DNA from: Flavobacterium piscinae
GTDB taxonomy: Bacteria; Bacteroidota; Bacteroidia; Flavobacteriales; Flavobacteriaceae
Length of the DNA: 64,000 nt
Assembly: GCF_004122145.1 (NCBI RefSeq)
Contig: NZ_SBKQ01000005.1
Coordinates: forward strand, 1-64,000
Reading direction: 5' to 3'
Below the pieces are notes generated by a model that was not told where the DNA came from, made no database searches, and saw only the letters and a program-made list of their open reading frames with translations. The position numbers were made by a program, and so were the translations under genes. Numbering within the stretch: the first letter of the stretch is position 1; every line of letters begins with the position of its first letter. Shown piece after piece: positions 43,503 through 52,237 of this stretch.

Positions 43503-44096
43503 TTACTCCATAATCCACAACAAAACAGGTCGATCAACAGTTTTTAATTTTTCATCTAAAACTTGCATGAATTCATCAGAAACTGCAGGACACCCCCAGC
43601 TTAATGGTGAATATCTTGGGTAAATTTCATCGTTAGAAACAGCATTCCATGAGTGTAAAACCACTACACGTTCCACCGCATTATTGTTGGTTGATTCTAA
43701 ACCGTGTAACCAATATTTCACATTAATTCCCCACGAACTGTAATCGCGTTTTCCAATCTTAAATTTACCTTTCATTGAGCAATGGCTATTGGTAACATTA
43801 CTAAATTTTGCTGTTTTATATTTGTTTGGATTATCTTGAAATACATCACAAGCACCGTGGGTCACAAGATTTTGATTACTAATTTTTTTAGATTTAAAAT
43901 TATAGACAAAAAAGCGATTTTTTCCCGAGTGGATACTCATGTCTTTTAAAAAATAAAAATCTTGATTAAATTGATTTTCCTGACAAAAAATCAAGGCTTC
44001 ATTGTGAATAGATGTATAATATTTCATCTCTTCAGTTACTGGCGTGTTGTTGCAACAAACAAAACTTAAAACAAAGAGCAAGAGTAACTTTTTCAT
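43503..44096 (-). CDS. L,D-transpeptidase-like (YkuD-fold) lipoprotein
   Basis: A hydrophobic leader ends in a Cys pair (FVCCNN, Cys14-15), consistent with a lipoprotein signal. The 197-residue protein matches the murein L,D-transpeptidase catalytic-domain family: HGACDVFQDNP at 80-90, SSWGINVKYWLHGLE at 120-134, VVVLHSW at 144-150 (His148) and SPLSWGCPAV at 163-172 with catalytic Cys169. The HxxxSxGC-like geometry is intact. It would cross-link or anchor to peptidoglycan in the periplasm. The gene is convergent with the LysR gene (2-bp gap) and stands alone on its strand. Substrate specificity cannot be judged. Confidence 0.83.
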   Translation of the reverse strand: MKKLLLLFVLSFVCCNNTPVTEEMKYYTSIHNEALIFCQENQFNQDFYFLKDMSIHSGKNRFFVYNFKSKKISNQNLVTHGACDVFQDNPNKYKTAKFSNVTNSHCSMKGKFKIGKRDYSSWGINVKYWLHGLESTNNNAVERVVVLHSWNAVSNDEIYPRYSPLSWGCPAVSDEFMQVLDEKLKTVDRPVLLWIME

Positions 44097-44224
44097 AGAC
44101 TTTTCTTATTCTAACTAAAAATCATTTAAAAAAGTATTATCAACTTAAAAAACCTGAAACTTGAAACTTACAACCTGTTACTGACAACTTTTCTCTATAT
44201 TTGCCGGCTTTTAAAAATTTTGGT

Positions 44225-45121
44225 ATGTCAACAAATAGTGTTTTAAAAGGTGTTATTCTGGTTGGTTTGGGTGCCACAAGTTACGGTATGTTAGCCACTT
44301 TTGTCAAACTTGCCTACAAAGAAAATTTCACCACTGCAGAAGTAACTACTGCTCAATTTATTTGGGGAATTATTGGTGTGTTAATTATTAATTCGTTTCA
44401 ACGATTCCAAAATAATAACACAACTGTAACAGCCACAAAAAAGAACATTTTTCAGTTAATGTTGGCTGGAACTTCGTTGGGAATGACCAGTGTTTTCTAT
44501 TACTTGTGTGTACGATACATTGATGTATCAATAGCAATTGTTTTGTTAATGCAAACGGTTTGGATGGGCGTTCTGTTGGAAATGATTTTAGATAAAAAAC
44601 TTCCATCGTTCCAAAAAATAGTCGCAGTCATAATCGTTTTAATTGGTACAATACTAGCAACCAACTTGTTAAAAAATGAAATTAAACTAGACTGGAGAGG
44701 TTTATTTTGGGGAATTTTAGCAGCCGCTTCTTTTACAACTACGATGTTTACTGCAAATCGAATAGCACTAGGAATTTCATCTGCACAACGAAGTTTATAC
44801 ATGTTATTAGGTGGAGCAGTTGTAGTTTTTGTGTTTGCATTATTAACGCAAAACACACCGTTTAATTTTGAAATTTTCTTAAAATGGGGAATTGTTTTAG
44901 CTCTTTTTGGTACAATTATACCTCCCATGCTTTTAAATGCAGGTTTCCCTCAAACCGGAATCGGATTAGGCAGTATTGTTTCATCTTTGGAACTACCTGT
45001 ATCCGTTTTAATGGCCTATTTTCTTCTAAATGAAAACGTGAATCCTTCTCAATGGACTGGAATTATGTTGATTATCTTAGCAATTTGTATTATGAATCTT
45101 AACTTTACCAAGAAAAAATAA
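44225..45121 (+). CDS. EamA-family DMT transporter
   Basis: ATG 44225 is used (298 aa); the frame extends upstream to a TTG at 44201 but that adds only polar residues over a TATATTTG box at 44196-44203. Ten hydrophobic helices form two EamA repeats, the first from about LKGVILVGLGATSYGMLATFVKLA and the second from about DWRGLFWGILAAASFTTTMFTANRIAL. Motifs such as SLELPVSVLMAYFLLNENVNPSQWTG in the last repeat are characteristic. Members export small metabolites or amino acids from the cytoplasm; the substrate here is unknown. A weak hairpin follows the stop. Confidence 0.88.
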   Translation: MSTNSVLKGVILVGLGATSYGMLATFVKLAYKENFTTAEVTTAQFIWGIIGVLIINSFQRFQNNNTTVTATKKNIFQLMLAGTSLGMTSVFYYLCVRYIDVSIAIVLLMQTVWMGVLLEMILDKKLPSFQKIVAVIIVLIGTILATNLLKNEIKLDWRGLFWGILAAASFTTTMFTANRIALGISSAQRSLYMLLGGAVVVFVFALLTQNTPFNFEIFLKWGIVLALFGTIIPPMLLNAGFPQTGIGLGSIVSSLELPVSVLMAYFLLNENVNPSQWTGIMLIILAICIMNLNFTKKK

Positions 45122-45132
45122 TTAATATTTTT

Positions 45133-45148
45133 GTAGAATTTATTCTAC
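45133..45148 (+). terminator. Weak hairpin after the EamA gene
   Basis: GTAGAAT at 45133-45139 and ATTCTAC at 45142-45148 form a small stem, with a T-rich run only about 20 bases later. Termination is uncertain. Confidence 0.35.
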
Positions 45149-45204
45149 TTATGCAGTTATTTAACATTTTTTTTATAAATTCGTAGTAATCATAGCGATT
45201 ATTT

Positions 45205-45561
45205 ATGAATTTATCTTGGCATCTCTACTGCATGGCGGCTATCTATTTTATAGCCGGTTGTAATCATTTTCGTAATCCAAGATTATATTTAAAAATAATT
45301 CCTCCGTTTTTTTCTAAACCTAAATTACTAAATTATATTTCTGGATTGTCTGAAATTGTTTTGGCAATTCTTTTGTGCATTCCACAAACTTCCATTATGG
45401 CAGCTTGGGGGATTATACTTTTATTATTGGCAGTTTTTCCCGCAAATCTATATATGTTTCAAAATGAAAGAGCGGGATTAGGGTTGCCAAAATGGGTACT
45501 TTTTATCCGTTTACCTTTGCAATTTATATTAATTTTTTGGGCTTATCAATATACTAATTAA
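45205..45561 (+). CDS. DoxX-like four-helix membrane protein
   Basis: The 118-residue protein has four hydrophobic segments: about 3-19, 41-58, 63-82 and 98-114. The N-terminal phrase MAAIYFIAGCNHFRNP and the PPFFSKPKLLNYISGLSEIVLAILL segment are typical of DoxX-family proteins, a group of small membrane proteins often tied to redox or sulfur pathways but without one agreed function. It lies 30 bp before aqpZ and could be co-transcribed with it. Start ATG 45205 is preceded by AT-rich DNA only. Confidence 0.8.
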   Translation: MNLSWHLYCMAAIYFIAGCNHFRNPRLYLKIIPPFFSKPKLLNYISGLSEIVLAILLCIPQTSIMAAWGIILLLLAVFPANLYMFQNERAGLGLPKWVLFIRLPLQFILIFWAYQYTN

Positions 45562-45590
45562 TAACTTTATAATAACTAAACAAACAAATC

Positions 45591-46298
45591 ATGAAAAAAC
45601 TATTTGCAGAATTTTTTGGAACCTATTGGTTGGTTTTCGGCGGTTGTGGAAGTGCTCTATTTGCAGCAGGAATACCTAATTTAGGCATAGGTTTTGCCGG
45701 TGTAGCATTAGCTTTTGGTTTAACCGTTTTAACAATGGCTTATGCGGTGGGCCATATTTCAGGTGGTCATTTTAATCCGGCTGTTTCATTTGGACTATGG
45801 GCCGGGGGTCGTTTTGATGCTAAAGAATTAGTACCCTATATTATTTCACAATGTATAGGTGCGTTAGCAGCCGCAGGTACTCTTTATTTCATCATGAATG
45901 GACAAGACAGCTTCTTAGGAATAGACAATACAAAGGCCGGAGCTTTCGCTTCGAATGGTTTTGGAGCTTTTTCACCTTCCGGTTATTCAATGGCTGCTGC
46001 ATTTGTTACCGAATTTGTTTTAACCATGTTCTTTCTATTGGTTATTATAGGAGCCACCGATAAATTTGCTAATGGTAAGTTTGCCGGAATTGCTATTGGT
46101 TTGGCATTGACATTAATCCATTTAATTAGTATTCCAATTACAAACACATCCGTAAACCCAGCTCGTTCAACATCACAAGCGATTTTTGCCGGTGGTGAAC
46201 CTTTGATGCAACTATGGTTATTCTGGCTAGCCCCAATTTTAGGTGCTTTAGCAGCCGGATTTATCTATAAAAATGTTTTACAAAACCACGAAAACTAA
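45591..46298 (+). CDS. aqpZ: Aquaporin Z
   Basis: This 235-residue channel conducts water across the cytoplasmic membrane. Both NPA boxes are present: HFNPAV (Asn62-Pro63-Ala64) and VNPARS (Asn189-Pro190-Ala191), with Arg192 in the selectivity filter. LTLIHL supplies the filter His177 and the N-terminal GTYWLVF the aromatic position, as in water-selective AqpZ rather than glycerol channels. Six membrane helices are readable. It follows the DoxX-like gene by 30 bp and ends at a strong terminator. No regulator is adjacent. Confidence 0.95.
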   Translation: MKKLFAEFFGTYWLVFGGCGSALFAAGIPNLGIGFAGVALAFGLTVLTMAYAVGHISGGHFNPAVSFGLWAGGRFDAKELVPYIISQCIGALAAAGTLYFIMNGQDSFLGIDNTKAGAFASNGFGAFSPSGYSMAAAFVTEFVLTMFFLLVIIGATDKFANGKFAGIAIGLALTLIHLISIPITNTSVNPARSTSQAIFAGGEPLMQLWLFWLAPILGALAAGFIYKNVLQNHEN

Positions 46299-46323
46299 CA
46301 AATTTCAATCTTAAGTTTTCTTT

Positions 46324-46353
46324 AAAGCGATGGTTATTTCCATCGCTTTTTTT
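46324..46353 (+). terminator. Terminator of aqpZ
   Basis: AAAGCGATGG at 46324-46333 and CCATCGCTTT at 46340-46349 form a 10-bp stem with a 6-nt loop and a T-run. It lies 26 bp past the stop and is also the boundary to the AlkB-like gene. Confidence 0.9.
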
Positions 46354-46364
46354 ATTTTTACAAA

Positions 46365-46967
46365 ATGAACTTACTCTTTCCAAAAGATAAAATTGTATTT
46401 GATTTACCGGATGCCGAAATTGAATATTATCCTAATTTTTTCTCTATTGAAAAAGCCAATGTGTTATTCGAAAAACTAAAAACTGAAACTCCTTGGCAAC
46501 AAGACTATATTACTGTTTTCGGTCAAACTCATCTACAGCCAAGACTTACCGCTTTGTTTGGTAATGATGGGAAATCATATTCTTACTCTAATATTACTAT
46601 GCATCCTCACAAATGGAACACATTGTTAATGTTTGTAAAAAATGAAATTGAAGAATTTTGCCAGGAAAATTTCACCACTGTTCTTTTAAATTTGTATCGA
46701 GATGGAAAAGACAGCAACGGTTGGCACGCTGATAATGAAAAAGAATTGGGTAGAAACCCTTTCATTGCCTCTGTAAGTTTTGGGGTCGAAAGAAGTTTTC
46801 ACCTCCAACACAATTCTATCAAAGAAGCCAAATTAAAAATCAATCTTGAACACGGCAGCTTGTTACTCATGAAAGGAACAACACAACATTTTTGGAAACA
46901 CCAGATCCCAAAAACAGCAAAACCCATAGGTCCAAGAATCAATCTCACTTTTAGAATCATCAAATAA
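46365..46967 (+). CDS. AlkB-family 2-oxoglutarate/Fe(II) dioxygenase
   Basis: Enzymes of this family oxidatively remove methyl groups from alkylated DNA or RNA bases. The 200-residue protein shows the HxD iron site in GWHADNE (His121, Asp123), the distal His179 in FWKHQIP, and the 2-oxoglutarate-binding Arg191 in PRINLTFR, with Arg197 also conserved. The first half contains the nucleotide-recognition lid (TVFGQTHLQPRLTALFG). It is soluble and monocistronic between aqpZ and a membrane hydroxylase. The closest named type, from motif layout, is the ALKBH2/3-like bacterial group, but the exact substrate is unknown. Confidence 0.92.
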   Translation: MNLLFPKDKIVFDLPDAEIEYYPNFFSIEKANVLFEKLKTETPWQQDYITVFGQTHLQPRLTALFGNDGKSYSYSNITMHPHKWNTLLMFVKNEIEEFCQENFTTVLLNLYRDGKDSNGWHADNEKELGRNPFIASVSFGVERSFHLQHNSIKEAKLKINLEHGSLLLMKGTTQHFWKHQIPKTAKPIGPRINLTFRIIK

Positions 46968-47004
46968 TTTTATATTTTTAAGTACTTTAAAAAAAAATAT
47001 TGTT

Positions 47005-47829
47005 ATGAATCTTATAATCGATTATTTTGAAACCATCCCTTCCCTTCACAGGGGTTTGATTTTGGTGTGTGGTATTACTGTTTTTTGGTTGATTGAAAAT
47101 GCTTTTCCGCTTTTTAAATTTAAATACAACAAATTCAATCATGCCGGAATTAATATCTTTTTTACCATAACTACAATCATTATTAACTTTGTAATGGCAT
47201 TTATTTTGCTTTTTGCTGCCGACTTAGCTATTCAGCAAAATTTTGGTATTCTACAATGGTTACCAAACCTGAATATTTGGCTTTATACAATAATTGGGTT
47301 ATTGTTATTGGATTTAATCGGTGCTTACCTTGTACATTTAATTGAACACAAAGTAAAATTTTTATGGCGTTTTCACCTCATTCATCATACCGACACATGG
47401 ATTGACACCACTTCGGCCAACCGTCACCATCCGGGAGAAAGCGTGATTCGATTTGTATTTACTGCTCTTGGAGTCCTTATCGTTGGTAGTCCGATGTGGA
47501 TGGTTTTCCTTTATCAATCACTTTCTGTGGTTTTTTCTCAATTCAATCATGCCAATATTCCACTCCCGAAAAAACTGGACAAAATTTTAAGTTTTATTAT
47601 CATTTCTCCGGATATGCACAAAATCCATCATCATTATAAGCTACCTTATACAGACAGTAATTATGGGAATATTTTTTCTTTATGGGATAGAATTTTTGGT
47701 ACTTATTCCTATTTAGACCGTGACAAAATCATATATGGCATCGATACGCATATGAACCCAAATGAACATAATGAATTAGGTAATTTACTGAAGATACCTT
47801 TTCAAAAATACCGTGCTCCCGAAGTTTAA
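47005..47829 (+). CDS. Sterol desaturase-family (fatty-acid hydroxylase) membrane enzyme
   Basis: A 274-residue di-iron membrane enzyme with four helices at about 15-32, 48-74, 91-110 and 148-177. The eight-histidine signature is intact: HLIEH at 111-115, HLIHH at 124-128, RHH at 140-142 and MHKIHHH at 204-210. Family members hydroxylate or desaturate lipids or carotenoids using oxygen; no sterol pathway is expected here, so a membrane lipid or carotenoid substrate is more likely. It begins 37 bp after the AlkB-like gene. Context gives no further clue. Confidence 0.88.
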   Translation: MNLIIDYFETIPSLHRGLILVCGITVFWLIENAFPLFKFKYNKFNHAGINIFFTITTIIINFVMAFILLFAADLAIQQNFGILQWLPNLNIWLYTIIGLLLLDLIGAYLVHLIEHKVKFLWRFHLIHHTDTWIDTTSANRHHPGESVIRFVFTALGVLIVGSPMWMVFLYQSLSVVFSQFNHANIPLPKKLDKILSFIIISPDMHKIHHHYKLPYTDSNYGNIFSLWDRIFGTYSYLDRDKIIYGIDTHMNPNEHNELGNLLKIPFQKYRAPEV

Positions 47830-47934
47830 CTAAAAAAAATGCTGAGGAGTGAAAAAGTAATTTATTTTTTTCTTAATATTGGTTTAAATTTAAAAAACAA
47901 AAAAAGTAATAAATATTAATGTGCTTTTGGACTA

Positions 47935-48210
47935 ATGAAAAAAAGTAAAAGAGTGGAACTGACTCACGAAGAAATTGAACGCGTGATTAGTATGGCTCAA
48001 GAGGAGAAAAAACCTTTTGAAGTGCTTAAAGTTGAATTCGGAATTTCAGAAAACGAAGTAACGGAGCTAATGAGGAAACGACTTTCTAAAGACAATTTTG
48101 AACTTTGGAAAAAGAAGGTTACGGCAAGTAAACCCAAGCCAAAACCTATCATCGATGATTTTGATGATGATTTAGACAGTAAATATTATATCAAAAATAA
48201 ATTTGATTAA
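47935..48210 (+). CDS. TIGR03643-like small protein, copy 1 (91 aa)
   Basis: The first 60 residues (LTHEEIERVISMAQEEKKPFEVLKVEFGISENEVTELMRK) form a compact helical domain with an HTH-like turn (EFGISENEVTEL), followed by an LSKDNFELWKKKV segment and an acidic Asp-rich tail (DDFDDDLD). This matches the short TIGR03643 family, of unknown function. A second, diverged copy follows 74 bp downstream, with the same IxRxIxMA-PFE-FGI-E-ELMRR-FxxW pattern. Copy 1 ends at a terminator hairpin, so the two are transcribed apart. A nucleic-acid-binding role is suggested only by the helical layout. Confidence 0.8.
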   Translation: MKKSKRVELTHEEIERVISMAQEEKKPFEVLKVEFGISENEVTELMRKRLSKDNFELWKKKVTASKPKPKPIIDDFDDDLDSKYYIKNKFD

Positions 48211-48219
48211 TATAAGTTT

Positions 48220-48247
48220 AACTCTTGTTCAGCAAGAGTTTTTTTAT
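48220..48247 (+). terminator. Terminator between the two TIGR03643-like genes
   Basis: AACTCTTG at 48220-48227 and CAAGAGTT at 48233-48240 form an 8-bp stem with a 5-nt loop and a T-run. Confidence 0.85.
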
Positions 48248-48284
48248 TTTAAGTGTTTCTTTGTTCTGTCTTTAAAATTAAATT

Positions 48285-48569
48285 ATGCCAACAACCAAAG
48301 TATTTAGTGATATTCAAATTGATCGCATCATCGAAATGGCTTGGGAAGATAGAACACCATTTGAAGCCATCACTTTTCAATTTGGTATCACTGAACAAGA
48401 AACCATCGAACTCATGCGAAGAGAAATGAAGCCTTCGAGTTTTAAAATGTGGCGTGAACGTGTACAAGGAAGAACAACCAAACATGCCAAATTACGCAAA
48501 AACGGAATTGATCGTTTTAAATGCAAACTACAAAGACAAATTACAGGTAATAAAATTTCTAAAAGATAA
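48285..48569 (+). CDS. TIGR03643-like small protein, copy 2 (94 aa)
   Basis: The core IQIDRIIEMAWEDRTPFEAITFQFGITEQETIELMRREM aligns with copy 1 along its length, and is followed by SSFKMWRERVQGRTTKHAKL. The tail differs: copy 2 is strongly basic (RFKCKLQRQ, KISKR) where copy 1 is acidic. The charge reversal suggests different partners, for example nucleic acid for this copy. It stands between the terminator at 48220-48247 and the alpha/beta hydrolase gene. Function is unknown for the family. Confidence 0.82.
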   Translation: MPTTKVFSDIQIDRIIEMAWEDRTPFEAITFQFGITEQETIELMRREMKPSSFKMWRERVQGRTTKHAKLRKNGIDRFKCKLQRQITGNKISKR

Positions 48570-48633
48570 AATTTAAACATCAATTTAAGATTGATTTAGT
48601 AACTTTATTGCATTATATTCCTAATCAATCGTT

Positions 48634-50028
48634 ATGAAAAAAGTTGTTTTATTAACTCTACTGTTATGTCCTTTTATTTTTTATGCCCAAGACATTACCG
48701 GAAAATGGTATGGTAAATTAAGTGTCATGGGGTCCGAATTGTTATTCGGTTTAGATTTCAGTAAGAATGATACTTCCTACTCCGGAAAAATGGATATTCC
48801 ACAACAAAATGCAAAAGGAATTCCTCTTTCCTCCGTTACTTTTGAGGATAAAACATTGGTTTTTAAATTTGATCAAGCGAAATTTTCTTATACCGGTAAA
48901 TTAAATGCTTCTAATGAATTTGAAGGTGTTTTTTCGCAAAACGGTCAAAATTTTCCACTAAATTTAACTCGTACAGAAACTACTTTAAAAAAAATTAACC
49001 GTCCACAAGAACCAAAACCACCTTTTGATTATAACATTGAAGAGGTCAGTTTTATAAATGAAAAAGACAACATAACGCTAAGTGGTACTTTTACTACTCC
49101 AAAATCTGAAAATTTCCCTCTTGCCATTTTAATTTCTGGAAGTGGTCAACAAGATCGAAATTCCGAGATTTTTGGACACAAACCTTTTTGGGTAATCGCA
49201 GATTATTTGACCAAAAATGGCATTGGTGTATTACGAATCGACGACCGTGGTATAGGAAAATCCGGAGGAAATCCCTCCACCTCTACCACCTATGATTTTG
49301 CAACCGACATTGAAGCTGCCGTCCAATATATAAAAACAAAAAAAGGCGTCAATCCCAAAAAAATTGGTTTAATTGGTCATAGCGAAGGTGGAATGATTGC
49401 ACCCATTGTGGCATCTAAAGATAAAAACATCAGTTTTATAGTTTTGCTGGCTGCTCCCGGTATTCCGTGTGATGAGTTGCTTATGGAACAAACTTTTTTA
49501 ATGGCAAAAGTGAGTGGAGCTTCAGATGCTGAAATTTCAAAATCACAAAAAACCAATAGGATGATTTATGATTTGGTAAAAAGTGACAAAAGCAATGACG
49601 AAATTAAATCTGAATTAGCTAATGTTTTTTATTCGCAATTTAAAAACGACCCTTCGTTTGCCAATTTGAGTGAAACCGATAAAAATCAAATGATTAACCA
49701 ACAAATTCAAAGTGTTACATATCCTTGGATTAGAAGTTTCTTACGTTTTAAACCGGAAGAATATTTAAAAAAAATAAAATGCCCGGTATTGGTTTTAAAT
49801 GGCGAAAAAGACCTGCAAGTACCTCCTCAATCTAATTTAGAAGGCATCAAAACAGCATTTAAAAATGGCGGAAACAAAAAAACAACCATCAAACAATACC
49901 CCAATTTAAACCATCTTTTTCAAGAATGCACAACCGGTTCAACCGAAGAATACGGAGAAATCGAACAAACTTTCTCTCCTCAAGTTTTATCAGATATAAA
50001 AGATTGGATACTCCTTCACGCCAAGTAA
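48634..50028 (+). CDS. Secreted alpha/beta hydrolase with N-terminal beta domain
   Basis: A signal peptide (1-18, FYAQ) is followed by a beta-rich domain at about 20-115 (DITGKWYGKLSVMG...LNLTRTE), lipocalin-like in appearance, then the hydrolase at about 130-464. The nucleophile elbow is IGLIGHSEGG with Ser250. DDRGIGKSGG is typical of the serine aminopeptidase (S33) group, and VLNGEKDLQVP and PNLNHLFQ supply the probable acid and catalytic His. It is probably periplasmic; substrate is an ester or peptide. It precedes an M61 aminopeptidase by 105 bp on the same strand, although a shared transcript is not certain. Confidence 0.87.
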   Translation: MKKVVLLTLLLCPFIFYAQDITGKWYGKLSVMGSELLFGLDFSKNDTSYSGKMDIPQQNAKGIPLSSVTFEDKTLVFKFDQAKFSYTGKLNASNEFEGVFSQNGQNFPLNLTRTETTLKKINRPQEPKPPFDYNIEEVSFINEKDNITLSGTFTTPKSENFPLAILISGSGQQDRNSEIFGHKPFWVIADYLTKNGIGVLRIDDRGIGKSGGNPSTSTTYDFATDIEAAVQYIKTKKGVNPKKIGLIGHSEGGMIAPIVASKDKNISFIVLLAAPGIPCDELLMEQTFLMAKVSGASDAEISKSQKTNRMIYDLVKSDKSNDEIKSELANVFYSQFKNDPSFANLSETDKNQMINQQIQSVTYPWIRSFLRFKPEEYLKKIKCPVLVLNGEKDLQVPPQSNLEGIKTAFKNGGNKKTTIKQYPNLNHLFQECTTGSTEEYGEIEQTFSPQVLSDIKDWILLHAK

Positions 50029-50133
50029 TTTTACCAAAGCCTTAACATTAAAATATTTTTTATATAACGGTTTTTTACTGTTATTTGTAACATAATTAGC
50101 AGTCACGCTACTTATGATAAAATTTTAACTTTC

Positions 50134-51993
50134 ATGAGAAAATCTTTTTTATCGCTTGTACTCACAAGCAGCTTTTTGTTTTTAAGCGGTGTAATTGCTT
50201 TTGCACAAAACAAAAACAATGAAATAGTGGTTGAACTTGATTTAGTGAAAATCAACAACGATCGTGTAGCTGTAAAAATTACACCTCCAAAAATTAAGAA
50301 CGACGAAACGACTTTTTTTCTACCTAAAATTGTTCCGGGAACCTACTCTGAAGATGATTATGGACGATATGCCGAAAATTTTAAAGCCTTCGACAATAAA
50401 GGAAATGAATTGCCTGTTGCTAAAATGGATGAAAATTCATGGGTAATTAAAAACGCTAAAAAGTTGGCTTACGTTTCTTATTTAATCAACGATACGTATG
50501 ATTCGGAATCCGGAACCCAATTTGGTCAAGGTGATATTTTTTCACCGGCAGGTACCAATATTTTAGAAGGCGAAAATTTTGTAATCAACACGCATGCCTT
50601 TATTGGCTACTTTAAAGATTTAAACGAACTTCCTTATCAATTAACCGTAAGCAAACCTTCCCATTTAAATGGTGCTTCTGCCATGGTTGATTTAGATAGT
50701 AGTGATGCTGTAGATGTTTTCAAAACTTCTCGTTACGCGGAATTAGCCGATCATCCCATTATGTATACCAAAGGTAAAAGTGCGTCTTTTATGGTGGACA
50801 ACATGGAAATCATCATCAGTGTTCATTCACCTAAAGGAATGTACACAGCCGAAGATTTTAAACCTGCGATGGAAACGATGATGAAGGCTCAAAAGAAATT
50901 TTTGGGTCCAATCAATAACACAAAAAAATATGCCATTTTGTTGTATTTATCTGATTATGAAAAAGAAGATGCAAAAGGTTTTGGAGCTTTAGAGCACAAC
51001 ACCTCAACCGTAGTTGTTTTTCCGGAGGCAATGCCGGCAGATCAACTGAACCAAAGCATGATTGATGTAGTTTCTCACGAATTCTTTCACATCGTAACTC
51101 CATTGAGTGTGCATTCTAAAGAAATTCATTATTTTGATTTTAATACCCCAAAAATGTCACAACATTTATGGATGTATGAAGGAATTACTGAGTATTTTGC
51201 CAACTTATTTCAGGTCAATCAAGGCTTAATTGATGAATCAGAATTTTATCAGCGAATGGCCGGAAAAATTACTAATTCTCAACGTTTTGATGACACCATG
51301 CCATTTACTAAAATGAGTGCGGAAGTCTTGAAAAAAGAATACAAAGATGCTTATTTAAATGTTTATGAAAAAGGGGCTTTGATAGCCATGTGCCTGGATA
51401 TTGAACTACGTGAATTGAGCAATGGTCAACGTGGAATTTTAGACTTAATGCAAAAACTTTCAAAAGAATACGGTAACGAAAAACCTTTTGAAGACAGTGA
51501 ATTATTTGACAAGATTGTTTCAGTAACCTTTCCTGAAATCAGAACATTTTTAGAAACGTACGTGTCGGGAAACACACCGTTGAACTATGAAGAATTTTTC
51601 GGAAAAGTAGGCGTAAGCAAAACCAAAGTGCAAATTCCGGGTAATATTTTCTTAAAAGGTCAAGTGCCCTATATTACAGTAAACCCAACTACCAAAGAAA
51701 TTATCATTCTCCCCGGAATCGAATTGAATGATTTTATGAAATCAATGGGCTTGCAAGGTGGCGACATTATTGTGTCAATTAATGACACCAAATACAACCT
51801 TGACAACATTTATGATATGATCATCGGAAGTATGTCATGGCAGGAAAATGACCCAATAACTTTTGTAATTAAAAGAGAAGATAAAGAACTTACCTTGAAA
51901 GGAAACGTTAAAGTTCCAATGGACGAGATTGATGGTTACCAAGCCACAGACGAATCTAAAAAAGCACTTCGCGAAGCGTGGCTAAAAGGTTAA
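50134..51993 (+). CDS. Secreted M61-family glycyl aminopeptidase-like protein
   Basis: A signal peptide (1-25, ending FAQ) leads a 619-residue protein. The N-terminal beta domain precedes a gluzincin catalytic domain with the zinc motif HEFFH at 315-319 and the third ligand in WMYEGITEY (Glu349 or Glu353). GALEHNTSTVV is a characteristic M61 phrase (about 284-294). A C-terminal PDZ domain (about 515-600: IELNDFMKSMGLQGGDIIVSIND) may bind substrate or partner. The protein should be periplasmic or surface-exposed. Specificity for Gly or Ala at the N-terminus is a family statement, not shown here. A strong terminator follows. Confidence 0.9.
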   Translation: MRKSFLSLVLTSSFLFLSGVIAFAQNKNNEIVVELDLVKINNDRVAVKITPPKIKNDETTFFLPKIVPGTYSEDDYGRYAENFKAFDNKGNELPVAKMDENSWVIKNAKKLAYVSYLINDTYDSESGTQFGQGDIFSPAGTNILEGENFVINTHAFIGYFKDLNELPYQLTVSKPSHLNGASAMVDLDSSDAVDVFKTSRYAELADHPIMYTKGKSASFMVDNMEIIISVHSPKGMYTAEDFKPAMETMMKAQKKFLGPINNTKKYAILLYLSDYEKEDAKGFGALEHNTSTVVVFPEAMPADQLNQSMIDVVSHEFFHIVTPLSVHSKEIHYFDFNTPKMSQHLWMYEGITEYFANLFQVNQGLIDESEFYQRMAGKITNSQRFDDTMPFTKMSAEVLKKEYKDAYLNVYEKGALIAMCLDIELRELSNGQRGILDLMQKLSKEYGNEKPFEDSELFDKIVSVTFPEIRTFLETYVSGNTPLNYEEFFGKVGVSKTKVQIPGNIFLKGQVPYITVNPTTKEIIILPGIELNDFMKSMGLQGGDIIVSINDTKYNLDNIYDMIIGSMSWQENDPITFVIKREDKELTLKGNVKVPMDEIDGYQATDESKKALREAWLKG

Positions 51994-52014
51994 AATTAAA
52001 AAATAAATTATAGA

Positions 52015-52050
52015 AATCCCTGAAACGTTCGATTCAGGGATTTTTTTTTA
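52015..52050 (+). terminator. Terminator of the M61 gene
   Basis: AATCCCTGAA at 52015-52024 and TTCAGGGATT at 52033-52042 form a 10-bp stem followed by a T-run. Confidence 0.9.
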
Positions 52051-52063
52051 TTAATAATAAAAA

Positions 52064-52144
52064 AGAACACTGATTATAAAAATTTGAGAAATTATAGAAA
52101 TATTAAATTTTGTAAATTTTATAAATTTTTATAATCTGTGTTCT
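52064..52144. repeat. Long inverted repeat with 22-bp arms (dispersed type)
   Basis: The arm at 52064-52085 (AGAACACTGATTATA, then AAAATTT) is inverted at 52123-52144 with one mismatch. The phrase AATCTGTGTTC, and the nearby AATTCGTGGCT at about 52154, recall a dispersed Flavobacterium palindrome; a related phrase, AATCCGTGTTCC, lies near 33770. It could be a mobile MITE-like remnant or part of a transcript end. Confidence 0.65.
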
Positions 52145-52237
52145 AATAATTCAATTCGTGGCTCATTTTTAGAACTTACTCAAAAAAACACCAAAGAATT
52201 TTTAAAAAATCCCTATTTTGCAACCAAATTTCAACGA

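Noticed and set aside
44500-44928. 142-codon antisense frame in the EamA transporter gene
   Set aside because: Mirror of a strong membrane-protein frame with low-quality composition.
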